64,000 nt of DNA from Ichthyophis bannanicus (lineage: Eukaryota; Chordata; Amphibia; Gymnophiona; Ichthyophiidae): NCBI GenBank assembly GCA_033557465.1, contig CM066033.1, positions 1,248,075,523 to 1,248,139,522 on the forward strand. Direction: 5' to 3'. Each line of letters opens with the position of its first letter. Positions within the stretch are counted from its first letter, which is position 1. This document shows, piece by piece, positions 41,678-52,325 of the stretch. The position numbers were made by a program, and so were the translations under genes. Below the pieces are notes generated by a model that had not been told where the DNA came from, did no database searches, and worked only from the letters and a program-made list of their open reading frames with translations.

Positions 41678-41756
41678 TAAAATACACCTCAAATGCCTCA
41701 ACAATCACTACTTAAATGTAAAGGGTGCTGCCTCAGCCAGCCTTATACATTAGGCC

Positions 41757-41830
41757 CACTGGGGAATCGAACCCATGACCCCTGTACCATCAGTCAGTGT
41801 TGTAATCACCATTGTGCTACAGCTCTGTTG
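41757..41830 (-). other. tRNA-like module type 1 (perfect B box)
   Basis: Minus strand: A box TAGCACAATGG and B box GGTTCGATTCC, an 11/11 match to the Pol III consensus. It is the best preserved internal promoter of the window. Confidence 0.7.
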
Positions 41831-42022
41831 CTGTGCTTGTATGCCTGCGCGCCTTCTTAAGATTAACGTGCGGTAACGTGCCCTGTAGCGCTCGTTCATT
41901 TATGGCACCTTGTAACGTGCGTTATCGGTAACGATGTACCGCCCATGTCCTTATTTCGGGTTTCTGTCTCTACCGCGGCTCCTAACGCGAATCGCACTAA
42001 CGCAGTTTAGCAAACATACCCC

Positions 42023-43130
42023 TTAGACAGACATTCTTTAGTCTTGCCTCACCAATCTGTTACATTTCTTTGAGGGCATAAATAAACATGTGGATAAAGG
42101 TCAGCAATTGATATAGCAGATTTAGACTTTCAGAAAGCATTTGACAAAGTCTAGGGAGACTCCTGAAGAAATTCAAAAGTCATGGCATAGAAGGCAATGT
42201 CCTTTGTCGATTGGGAACTGGTTGAGAGACAAAAAATAGAGCGTAAAATTAAATGGTCATTTTTCTCAACAGAAGAAGGCGAATAGTAGAGTATCCCAGG
42301 GATTTGTACTAGGACCAATGGTTTTTAACATAGTTATAAATGATCTTGAATTGGAAGCAATGAGTGAGATGAATACATTTGCAGATACCAAATTATTCAA
42401 CTCTGTTAAATCACATGCAAATTGTGAGAAATTGCAGGAGGATCTTGTGAGACTGGGAGACTGAGCATCCGAATGGCAGATGTATTTTAATGTGGACAAG
42501 TGCAAAGTTATGCACATATGGAAGAATAACCCAAACTGTAGAATTATTGGCAAAGGAATAGAGGATAAACAAAAAATATTATACTGTAATGCCACTGCAT
42601 CACTCCATGGTGCAACTGCTCCATGAGTATTGTGTGTAACTCTGGTATTCACATCTCAAAAAGGATATAATATAATTAGAAACGGGTACAAAGATGGATA
42701 ACCAAAACAATTAAGCTGGATGGAATGAATTGCCTACAAGGAAAGTCTGAAGAGGTCTTCTTTTCAGCTTAGAGAAGAGATGGATGAGGAGAGATATGAT
42801 AGAGCTCTATAAAATCCTGGGCCACACTATGAAGTTGTAAAACAAAAAAATACAAAATAGACAAAGAAGAGAAAATCTTTTTTCACACAATGCATAATTA
42901 AGCTTTAGAACTGATTGCCGGAGAACGTGCTAAATGCAGATAGCGTAGCTGGGTTAAAAAAACGATTGGACAATTCTTGCAAGAAAAAGTCTTAAACCAT
43001 TTTTCAAGGGTGGACTTGGGAAAGTCATTGCTTATTGCTGGGGGTAGGCAGCAAAGAATCTTGCTACTTTTTTGGACATTTGCCAGGTATTTGTTGCTGT
43101 TAGAAACAGGATACTGGCCTTGATGGACAA
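42023..43130 (+). pseudogene. CR1-type LINE ORF2, part 3 (RT palm to C-terminus)
   Basis: Plus-strand pieces in order are IADLDFQKAFDKV (catalytic Asp), VSQGFVLGPMVFNIVINDLE, NTFADTKLF (FADD box with the second Asp changed), ASEWQMYFNVDKCKVMH, LPENVLNADSVAGLKKRL and PGICC. The clear order identifies CR1. Stops and frameshifts occur every 30-60 codons. Confidence 0.75.
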
Positions 43131-43640
43131 TTGTCCAACAGAAAAGCACAAATCCATGTGCAACTCAACAGACCCAGTCAGAAAACGTGGATGGCAAGGA
43201 AGGAACTATTTATTAAACACTATTATTTCATAAAGCCAGGCCCGACACAGGCCGTGTTTCGCTTATGCCTTCATCAGGGGCTTTGGCTACAAAAACACAT
43301 AAAACACGTTAAAAACATTCATAATCTATAAAAAGAATTATAAACGTAAGTATAACCAAATCATATAAGCACCATAAACAGCTAATAACTCCATATTACA
43401 TCAATAAATAACTAAAACATCAATAAATAAATAACTATTAAAGTACAGCAAAAAATAATAAATAAATAAATGAATGTACATACCTAAAACATACCTGTGA
43501 TTCATAATCATAAATAAGTGTTAAAAACAAACTGAAACGTGACATTATAATGCATAGATAAAACCAAAAACAGAGAAAAATTGAAAAAATTAAATGACAA
43601 ACAATATAACCTATAACCATTCAAAATTCCAATGTAATTA
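43131..43640 (-). mobile_element. A/T-rich retroelement fragment with hammerhead-like RNA
   Basis: A block of about 500 bp lies between two CR1 fragments. It carries CTGATGAAGG/GCGAAACACGG on the minus strand, typical of retroelement repeats in amphibian and reptile genomes, and an A/T-rich body with ATAAATAA runs. No RT is encoded. Confidence 0.4.
43235..43287 (-). ncRNA. Hammerhead-ribozyme-like motif
   Basis: Minus strand 5' to 3': GCCA, AA, GCCC (stem I), CTGATGA (43277-43271), AGGCATAAGC (stem II region), GAAA, CAC, loop GGCCT, GTG, T, cleavage C at 43244 (GTC), GGGC, C, TGGC (stem I). Stem I has 8 pairs with one AA/C internal loop, and stem III has 4 pairs including A15.1-U16.1. Both invariant boxes and the GUC triplet are intact. 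Stem II is weak (2 pairs), so activity may be low. Such ribozymes occur in Penelope-like and other retroelements. Confidence 0.6.
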
Positions 43641-44430
43641 AAGATTCTTTCAATAGCCTTTTTTAAACCCAGCTACACTAACAGCCTTTACTACATCCTC
43701 CGGTAACAAATTCCAGAGTTTGATTACACATTGAGTGAAAAAATATTTTCTTTTATTAGTCTTAAATAGTTTACCCTGTAGCATCATTGCATGTCCCCTA
43801 GTCTTTCTATATTCTGATAAGGTAAACAATCGATCTACGTTTACCCGTTCCACTCCGTTCATTAATTTATAGACTTCTATCATATCTCTCCTCAGCCGTC
43901 TCTTTTCCAGGTTGAAGAGCCCTAACCTTTTTAGCCTTTCTTCATAGGAGTATCCTTCCATCCCCTTTACCATTTTGGTGGCTCTTCTCTGAACCTTTTC
44001 TAATAACGCTATATCCTTTTTAAGATACGGCGACCAGAATTGCACACAATATTCAAGGTGCGGTCTCACCATGGAACGGTATATAGGCATTATAATATCT
44101 TTTGTTTTATTTTCCATTCCTTTCCTTATGATACCTAGCATTCTATTGCTCTCTTGGCTGCCGCTGCACACTGGGCCAAGGGTTTTAACATGTTATTCAC
44201 AATGACGCCTAAATCTTTTTCCTGGGTGGTGATTCCTAATGCGGAACCTTGCATCGTGTAACCATAGTTTGGGTTGCTCTTCCCTAGGTGCATAACTTTG
44301 CACTTGTCCACATTAAATTTCATCTGCCATTTTGATGCCCAGTCTTCCAATTTATCAAGATCCTCTTGAAAATTTCTACAATCCTCTTGGGTTTTAACAA
44401 CTTTAAATAGTTTTGTCTCATTAGTTTGGA
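43641..44430 (-). pseudogene. CR1-type LINE, ORF2 C-terminal part
   Basis: The minus strand gives NFQEDLDKLEDWASKWQMKF, MHLGKSNPNYGY and EKDLGVIVNN. After one frameshift near 44150 come IIMPIYRSMVRPHLEYCVQF, LLEKVQRRATKMVKG, YEERLKRLGLFNLEKRRLRR and FFTQCVIKLWNLLPEDVV. These are the standard CR1 blocks after the RT catalytic core. The 173-codon frame is well preserved, so this copy is younger than the one at 34.1-43.1 kb. The RT palm is missing through 5' truncation. Confidence 0.85.
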
Positions 44431-45339
44431 CAGGAAAATAAACACTGGTGTTTTTTGAGATATATCCCCCTTAAGCCTCCTATAAAATGGACGGTCAAAA
44501 GGAGCACGTTTAAAATACTGATCATGTCAGGGAGCAGGTGTAAAGCTGGATGTAGTCAATTTTGGGCTTGCATTTGCTTTCCCTATTTCAGCATGAAATG
44601 AGCTTCCACATGTAAATCGCAAATAAGGCTTCTAAAATAACAGAATAAACATAGAAGAAGAAAAAAAAACAATTATACAATAGACACAACTGATCCTAGG
44701 CCTAGTAGTCCAAGAGTGTGCACTGTTATGCAACAGCATGCACTATTCACGTATGTGTGACTAGTGCATCCTATTGCCCAATAGTGTGTGCTATTGCGCA
44801 ATAGCGCACAGTATTGATGGCAACTGGGAAAAAACGTAAATGTCATAATTTCCTGTTTTGCACAGATCATCGCTTTCATTACAAATGAATGCACAGCCCT
44901 GATACTTCTTGATCATAGACTTGATCATCGAGAAACGTATCATAGACGGAGCTGCACAGCCTCTTATTTGCTCTGCATGTGTATTTTGACTAGAGGGTAA
45001 GCAATTCTAACTTGCTGGGTTTGCCTTATAGCAGGATAGCAATAATGAGCAGTTGCAATAAAATTATTCTGCAGTCCTTTGCTCTTCTGCAACAAAGGGC
45101 TTCCCATATTTACTATCTCTTTCCTATTGTTTCTGCTCTTAGAAGAGAATATTTCTCTGTTTTCTTTAGTTCTCTATCGAATTAGAAAAAATAGAATAAG
45201 TAGAAATACAAATTCCAAAATGCTTTGGAATGGAAGTTAACACTCAGAACCCCATGCAAATAGTTATGCAAATATTCTGGTTACCCTTGTTTCCCCTTAC
45301 AAGAGTAAAGAGATTTGCTGCACCTCTTCCCGACACATG
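44431..45339. other. TE-poor stretch with short palindromes
   Basis: 44431-44650 resembles the repeat at 36960-37200. At 44790-44805 is the perfect palindrome GCTATTGCGCAATAGC, extended by near-matching flanks. Nothing else is recognised. Confidence 0.4.
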
Positions 45340-45579
45340 TTATCCTGAAATGTCTTCCTTTAGCTGACTTGCAATTGAAACCTTTTCATCAGAACATGAG
45401 GAGGAGGATATTTCTGAAGCAGCAAAGTTTGATGGGATAACGAGCGTTCTTCTCAGTTGGGTTCTTTTTCTCATGTACTGTGAGATAATACAGAGAAAAT
45501 CCATTAAAAGACACTTATTGGAGGCAAGGGCTAGTTCACACTGGAAGACACAATTAGCTAGAGAGGAGTGAGAATCCAT
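45340..45579 (-). other. Possible short exon or decayed ORF (79 codons)
   Basis: Open minus-strand frame ending in SCSDEKVSIASQLKEDISG. An acceptor-like TTCTCACTCCTCTCTAG lies just inside its start and a second, TGTATTATCTCACAG, precedes YMRKRTQLRRTLVIPSNF. It is not similar to the TE proteins here. Composition (Ser/Lys/Arg) looks protein-like, but I do not recognise it. There is no clear donor or promoter. Confidence 0.2.
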
Positions 45580-46049
45580 GCTTATTAGGGGATGTACTTT
45601 TACAATTCAAGGCTGCACTAATTCTACCCACTCAAGTAATCATATACACTTAGGCTTTTTCTGAAGACAGCCATCAGCGGGCTTTAATCCTCATGTGTTT
45701 CATTTGTTTATTGTGCAATAAAGAATTTCATTTATCAACAAAATTTACTTTGGGTAAAAGCTTTCATTTATCAGATTCAGTGAGTCATACAGTTAAAATG
45801 TTTCATACAACAGTGCAGCAAAGACATAAATAAACTTTTTTCTCTAATCTGTTTAACACTTTACCTACTAGAAAAGCAGTTCATTATGACCAGTTCACAG
45901 TACTGTAGAGAAAGACGTTATAGAAAGACGGAATAAACATAAACATAAACAACAAAAACACCGGAAATGTCTAGTTTATTCCTATGTTATCAATAGCCAC
46001 ACTATCGCTCAATCAATTAGTAGCACTGTTGAAGTATTGTATGTACTAT
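45580..46049. other. No recognised feature
   Basis: A/T-rich unique sequence. Confidence 0.4.
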
Positions 46050-46745
46050 CAGGGTCATTCCGAGCTGCAAATAACAGAGATGGACATCCTGTTGGGACAT
46101 CCATCCCCACTATTTGGTCCTCTCTGTGTTCCCGGCTAACCTCCCCATACAAATAAGGTGTTTGGATGGGGAGGCTAGACAGGGGCAGGAAGGGGGCGGA
46201 GTTGGGGCACACAGAGGGTGGTCCTTGGCCCCAGATATACAGGGCCGATTCTGATGTCAGTCCTGTAAGTCTGGGGCTGGCAGACTGAAGAGGAACTTAT
46301 TACACTTCTGAGGTGGAATGCATTCCCTTAGATGGCTGGGGACAGCATGCCCAGGTGGTAGGAGTCGGAGGGGGTGCAGATGATTCTCCACAGCCCAACC
46401 CTGGCCTTGGGAGGCCAGATCGGGGGTTGGGCTGCGGGAAATGAGAGAACAGGTTGGCAGCCAGGGATCACGGCTCCTGAATGGAGCGGCGGTACCATGG
46501 CAAGGGGATGCCATGACACCATGGCTCCATTCAGGAGCCTTGACTAAGTTAGCCAGGTAGAAGCCTGTACATGCAGGCCGACCGTAATCGGGTCCCAGCC
46601 TGCACATACAGGCATAGTCATGATTCTGATCCCTCAGGGCTAGACGTGCTCCATAGGATCAGAATCGCATCTGCCCCTGTGCATCCGATTCTGATCAGGG
46701 CACAGGGGCCTGGATGTCTTGAACAGAATGGGGCCTTCAGTCTTT
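46050..46745. mobile_element. Long palindromic MITE with central hairpin
   Basis: Related to 35011-35640. The central hairpin at 46472-46539 has arms GGCTCCTGAATGGAGC and inverse. Outer blocks share GATTCTGAT and CCTGTACATGCAGG-type sequences. Confidence 0.5.
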
Positions 46746-46869
46746 ACAACATGCACTACTGAAGCTGTCATGTGCACTTGCACCATAGAACGCACTATTG
46801 ATCACACTGCCTTCCAAAATGAAAAATAAAACTCCTAAATATAATAGAAATCCCATTAAAGGCATGCAG

Positions 46870-48290
46870 AACTAAAAATTGGATTGCATTCTTGTCTTTA
46901 TAGCCATTGCCTCTGCCTTTGACAATGTAGACCACCCTACCCTCATCACTAGACTAGCACAACTAGGAATAACTGGTACTACTATGCAATGGTTTAAATC
47001 ATACATTACAAATAGATACCAAGTTGAAAGTTTCAGCCAAAAATCCTCTTCATCCTTTCCTCAAGAACAGGGAATCCCACAAGGTTCAGCATTATCTGCC
47101 CTCCTTTTCAACCTGTACATACAACCAATCTGCTCAATTTTCAAGAAGCATAAAATAGGATACCTAATTTATGCCGACGATATTATGTTATATACACCAG
47201 TAAATATAAAAAGCCCCATCTATAGCAAAATGATTGAATGCATTCTAGAGGCACAAACCTGGCTCGACAATAACAACCTCCAAATCAATTTAAAAAAATG
47301 AAATTATGTTCACAACAAGAAACCTAGATTTTACCCCCCCCCCCCCAACAAATTCAACATACAAAACACCACAATCCCAGTAGAGCAGGAGGTAAAATAC
47401 CTAGGAATCATTCTGGACAAGTCCCCTCAGTATGTCAACCCATATAAAACAAACAGCCAGGACCATATTTTTCAAACTAAGAACCATCCAGAACCTCAGA
47501 CCTCTCCTTGAACCTAGTAATTTCCGAACAGTGGTCCAAGCACTTGTAAAACCCATTGGGACTATTGCAACATCTTACTACAGGGTCTCCCCCCAAAAAA
47601 AACCATCAACACCTTACAACTAGCCCAAAATATGACTGCTAGAATTATTTCCAGAACGCACCTAGCAGATCACATCACACCTGTACTCAAGAATCTGCTT
47701 TGGCTTCCAATAGCGAGCAGAGTAAAATATAAAACAATAATCACCACATTCAAACTAATTAACAACATCTCTCCCTCCTTCTTCAAATCTAGAATTCAAT
47801 CACAAATAGACTTCAGAAACAGAAGGAAGAGTAACCAGAACATACTTGCTATAGCTTCCTCAGTGCATAAAACAAAACAAATAACCAGCAACAGGACCTT
47901 TACTTTCACTGCACCTACTCTATGGAATTCATTACCTGACCCCATTAGGGCAATCAAAGATCTGCAGACCTTTAGGAAAGAACTGAAGACACTTCTTTTT
48001 ACAGAATACTTTAAAAATATTGACTGATGCATAATTGTTACCTCCGCTCATATGTAACCTACAAATATAAGTATATTGTTAAAAGCCTCCCTCTAATTTC
48101 CTGATCCAGGAAGTTGCTCTGTACATAGTTAATGGCATTTCACGTTTTCTTGTTCTTATGTATCTGTACATAGTTATACCATTATGGTTTGTAATAACTG
48201 TTCCAGGTATCTGGTTTGTTTAAATATAAACCGCCCTTGATCTCTGGAAGGGGCGGTATAGAAAAACTGTTTAAATAAATAAATAAAATA
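46870..48290 (+). mobile_element. L2-type LINE, 5'-truncated (L2-D)
   Basis: Begins inside the RT at the FIAIASAFDNVDH block and ends with GGGCGGTATAGAAAAACTG and (TAAA)n. Protein pieces lie at 46879-47301, 47432-47623 and 47632-48027. Confidence 0.85.
46879..48027 (+). pseudogene. L2-D reverse transcriptase and C-terminus
   Basis: The RT starts at IAIASAFDNVDHPTLI, holding the first catalytic Asp as in LDxSxAFDxV. GIPQGSALSALLFNLYIQP and YADDIMLY (catalytic Asp pair) follow. Frameshifts near 47300 (next to a C-run at 47333-47346) and 47620 break the frame. The thumb/C-terminal part reads YLGIILDK, NLRPLLEPSNFRTVVQAL, ITPVLKNLLWLPI and TLWNSLPDPIRAIKDLQTFR. Upstream endonuclease is absent. 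Sequence is A-rich relative to the other L2 copies, which suggests a separate subfamily. Confidence 0.85.
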
Positions 48291-48745
48291 ATGACTAGGG
48301 CACAATCATGTCATAGATTTTATAAATAAACCTGCCCAAATAATCTGAATTTCCAGATTAGAAATGTATCCACCTACACATACTTGCACTGTCCAACGTG
48401 GGCTAGTTTTGAGGATTCCACTACTGAAGGAAATATTATTGAAAGAACAAAGGTAACCATCAGTCCTTTCCTCATTGTATCACAATACTAGGATTCATAT
48501 CAAAAGGCTTCACCTTAGATTTCCATTTATACAGAGAAATAGATACAAAAATGCATAAGACTGAGTCATAAGGAGCCAAGTATATACAAACAGAGGAGCA
48601 ACAAAACCATATTTTACTATGCCAGCATCATCCCTTGGGATTACCTTTGTGCCGCTGTCAAATTTATGCAAAAGAAGAGTCACTTTATAACAGGTAGCTT
48701 ACCAAGTATGTGCATAAGTTACACTGATTTTCAAAAGGAAAGTGT
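48291..48745. other. No recognised feature
   Basis: A/T-rich, no long ORF. Confidence 0.4.
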
Positions 48746-49075
48746 AGGCTCGATATTCAAAGGCACCTATGCAGCTAACCAGTAAGTGCCCCTCAGAGGG
48801 ATTTTCAGGGGAAATATCTAGATAGAGGCATTGAATATTTCCTTTGACTACCTCTGAACCATCCAGATATTCCGGGGTGGTCTGGGGGTAGAGCATGGGT
48901 GTTGCCCGAAGTCATCCAGATAATGGAGATCTTCAGTGCTCTGCGTAACTTAGGACAGCAAAAAATGTATCTGAAATGCCAGACCATTAGACTATCTGGA
49001 CAGGTGCTCTGATGATCATAAAATCTGAATATTCAGCACCATTCACTATACAGATCTTGGCAGTGAATAATTAAC
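48746..49075. mobile_element. MITE-like repeat (ATATTCAAAGGCAC type)
   Basis: Starts CTCGATATTCAAAGGCAC, ends AATATTCAGCACC and contains ATCCAGATAAT/ATCTGGA blocks that can pair. It shares its start with the repeat at 56066. Confidence 0.5.
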
Positions 49076-49164
49076 TGATTTTAAAAAAACACTGACCATT
49101 GAAGTTAAATATTGGCCCATATGACATACTTCCCTTTGTAAATTATTCCATGGAAAGTACACAT

Positions 49165-49166
49165 GC

Positions 49167-49209
<43 letters not shown>
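49165..49209. repeat. (CA)n microsatellite
   Basis: About 22 CA units. The long Cys/Val or His/Thr runs in overlapping ORFs come from it. Confidence 0.95.
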
Positions 49210-49210
<1 letters not shown>

Positions 49211-49269
49211 TTTTACATATTTGGTATGCACAAATTTCATTTGCTTCTTTTATGTTCAGCATGCATATT

Positions 49270-49294
49270 TTATTATTATTATTATTATTATTAT
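49270..49294. repeat. (TTA)n microsatellite
   Basis: Eight ATT units. Confidence 0.95.
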
Positions 49295-49339
49295 AGCATA
49301 CATATACCACATATCACTAGTGCATCCTTCCACTGGGAA

Positions 49340-50010
49340 TGACGCTACTCATTTCAGGTACCCATGTGGAGGCCATTTCCGATATGTGCACGTCCGGGCT
49401 GTCCAGTGCCAAAAAGATGGACAGGCCAATTTGTACCCGATTCTGCAACTGCGGGAGCTGGATTTTCCTATGGTTGTGGAATCAGGCACTTAGAGGCCCA
49501 GTGTGCACCCATTTCAAAGCAGGGAGATGTCCTGTGCGTTGCCCGGCCAGCCCTCCCAATGCTCTGGCTGGTGTGCCAGTACAACAGCATCCTGTTACAA
49601 TAGCACTGGCACACCAGCCGGAGTTGCACAGTGCCCAGACACCGAACGGCCCCTTCAACTCATTGTCTGGTCCTTGGGGGGCCCCCAAGGTGGGATTGGG
49701 TGGCAGATTCACCCCCACAGTGGCAGAATGGGGAAAGGGAAGGCTGCAGCTCGCAATTGACATGGAGCCCAGCACTTATGCCACCTTTGGGGTGGAATAA
49801 GCCAGGCATCCAAGTTGATGCCGGGGGGGACATACATAGGTCTGACCTTAATGGCCTCTGTACGTCTGGGTGCCTGGCCACACCCCCACTCCACACTCTC
49901 TCTGCCCTAGCACTGCCCCCTCCTGCTTCTGTCCAGTACTCCCCACAAAATGGCTCTGTATGTGCAGGGAGCCAATGGCTCAGAATACGGTCCCGGTGAC
50001 TGGAATGACC
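49340..50010. mobile_element. Palindromic MITE-like repeat
   Basis: Contains a hairpin at 49566-49620 (GGCTGGTGTGCCAGT and inverse). It shows outer GATTCTG and ACGTC-type blocks as in 37250-37800. Open frames on both strands reflect GC richness. Confidence 0.45.
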
Positions 50011-50389
50011 CCCATATTGTCTGAGTAGTTTTAAAGGAAGCATTTCAGACTTCCCACATTAATACAACGTCCGTGGATAGTTGTTACCTGTACACTTTGC
50101 CCCAGTATTAAAAAAAAAAAAGAATGGGCAGGTATGCATGTACTTTCACGTTAAACATTATCTCAGGAAAATTACGTGCACAAAGCAAGGCACAATACAG
50201 ACAACACAGTAAAATCTTTGCCTCTGTTAGCTATCTGGCATGTTAAATGCCAGAGTTTAACTTTGGAGACCTTTTACTAAAGGTTTTAATGTGTGTTAAT
50301 GAAGTTAATGTGGGTTAAGTGCCCACAGCCCTTTTAATTTCTATGGGTGTAATGGCACTTACTGTAACATGTGTTAGCCTTTAGTAAAA
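50011..50389. other. No recognised feature
   Basis: Holds a pair of short inverted blocks (TTTACTAAAGG and CCTTTAGTAAAAG; 50272-50390), which look like ends of a small MITE of about 120 bp. Confidence 0.4.
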
Positions 50390-50960
50390 GGGCATCCAAG
50401 TGCAATCTGGAAGTCTAAGCCAGAACATCTGAAAATAAAACAGGCGTGCTTAGGTGCACACATGATTTTATAAATGTGGATGTGCCCCATATGGATATTT
50501 GTGTGTGGGGGGGGGGGAGGGGGGTCTACATAGACATCCCCAGAATTGTATTTCAGAACCTGGATATCTTGGAATAGCATCATCGTTAAGTGGGCTAGGG
50601 ACCAGGAAAGGCAGAATTCAAATCCCACTGCTGTGGTGGTGCTGAGTACTGGGGATTATGGAATGCCATCTTCTCTACACCCTCTGGATATTTTTCAGTC
50701 AAAACAAGCACTTTCCCAATGTTTATTCGTGCATGGAACAAATCTACACTTAGTTGCGACTTCGGACGTCCATGACATTTCTGAGATCAGGCAGCCACAC
50801 ATCCACCATGCCCCAGCTCAGGCTGGAGATGCCCACAAATCCGGCTTCTAAAATTGCTCTGGAAACCGTTCTATGCCTGTTTTCAGACAGCCAAAGCACA
50901 AATAGAGCTTCCAAAATAACCCCTTTTGCTCTTTGTGGTTTCCTATTTCACAGCGTTGAC
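50390..50960. mobile_element. Composite repeat with embedded SINE
   Basis: Flank blocks ACATCTGAAAATAAAACAGG and GGCTTCTAAAATTG match 57350-57880. That repeat carries the same SINE in the opposite orientation. Confidence 0.45.
50568..50700 (+). mobile_element. tRNA-derived SINE
   Basis: A-box region TAGCATCATCGTTAAG and B box ATTCAAATCCC are followed by a body ending CTCTACACCCTCTGGAT. A reverse copy is at 57560-57700. Confidence 0.55.
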
Positions 50961-50989
50961 CATCGAAATGGCACCACTGAAAAGCTGTA

Positions 50990-51140
50990 TGAGCAGGTAA
51001 TGGTGGAGCAGGAGCCCAGGGTTTGATTCCTACTGGTGTTCTTTGTGGCCTTTGGCAAGTCATTCAACCCTTTATTTCCTCAGAAGAAAGGCGGGGCAAT
51101 CTACTTCCGGTCACACCTTGCCAAGAAATCCCAGGTGCAG
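50990..51140 (+). mobile_element. tRNA/CORE-type SINE
   Basis: B box GGTTTGATTCC (about 51021), then the MIR-like TTGGCAAGTCATTCAACCC domain. Confidence 0.55.
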
Positions 51141-51930
51141 CTGGATCACCAGGAGTTAGCACTGACTCAACGGCACGTCATCCTGCACAAGTTATTAGCT
51201 GGTCTAATGTGTGTAAGTTATTCCCCAGGTAACATTTTTGCCAGTCACTGGCTCAACCTTAACCACACCAGTTTTACATATGAATACATGCTAGCGCTTA
51301 CAGATTTATGCAACGGTATTTGCATATTTTTTAAAAAAGCCGTTTATGAGGCCAATACTTGTCACTGAATGCAAAAGTGGCTTTGAATACTGGGTTCATT
51401 AGAAAATTTATATTATTTATTTTAAGCTACTACATTTATTTTAAAGCATTTTTTATTCATAGCATCGGGGCAAAAAAAGCTCAAAGAAAACACTATTTAC
51501 ACCATGATCACAAAGTAATGCACAAATGGAACATGGAGGTCATTGTAAAACCATGCACATGTGTAAACAGCAGCATGTATATGTGTAGATTGCACATGCT
51601 TGGAAATAGCAGCTTCAAAAAGCCACTGTTTGCACGTATACTGTAGGTGGCCAGGATGCAGGGATTGGGAATACGTTGGGTGGACTGAAGAAACATGCAT
51701 GCGTTGCTCATTTTCTGATGGCAACACATGTATACTTTAAGGAATTTCCACGTCGGCTTTTGTACCTATTCCGAGGCCCGTGCAAGTGTCATCTACCTGA
51801 TCCTTAGGACCTGAGGTCGCAATCAGTGATTCAGGGGCAATCGTGCTGACCTCCGTGCTGTTTACTACCACCTCTAAAAAAGCAGAAAAAGACATTATTT
51901 TGCTCCTATGCTTAAATGGCTCCTCTTGTC
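51141..51930. other. No recognised gene
   Basis: A/T-rich sequence. ORFs here share no motif with known families. Confidence 0.4.
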
Positions 51931-52325
51931 ATTTTATTTATTTATTTATTTACATCTCTTATATACCGCGCTATTGTAATCAGTGCGGTTTACAGTTAAA
52001 CAAAATATACAGCAATGCAGCAGGTCACATTGAGTTTACATTGAAAAGGGGGAGTAAACTTGGATGAACCGGGAAAACTATATACAAATTATGAACATTC
52101 TTACAGGACATAAAAGGATCGTAAGCAGATGCATAGGCTCATGTGTAAGGGAGGGAGGGAGGGGAAAGGAGATTATCCATTCTCTAAGGGAGGCTGGTCA
52201 ATGGGGCGGGCTAGGTAGGAGGGTAAGGTGATGGTTGTGTGTTTTACAGAGTTATTCTCTGGGTAGTGTAGAAGGAACAAATGGTGTTTGAGAGCTTTTC
52301 GGAATAACGGGAGATTGGAGATAGC

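Larger units (their letters stand above)
38324..42022 (-). mobile_element. 3.7-kb TIR element, variant copy 4, inserted in CR1
   Basis: Ends GGGATATGTTTACTAAAC and GTTTAGCAAACATACCCC, flanked by ATA and TTA. Removing 38324-42025 restores the CR1 codon series KIDERI-DRH, so the original target was ATA. The left arm is the GCGGTAA/CCGCAGAAGG type of the composite element, while most of the interior matches the 4-kb family. The tRNA-like type 2 module is deleted. Confidence 0.9.

Noticed and set aside
41757..41830. A functional host tRNA gene
   Set aside because: A and B boxes are present, but acceptor and anticodon stems do not pair convincingly. It is repeated inside a transposon.
49046..49296. 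ORFs with Cys/Val or His/Thr runs
   Set aside because: Produced by the (CA)n and (TTA)n microsatellites.
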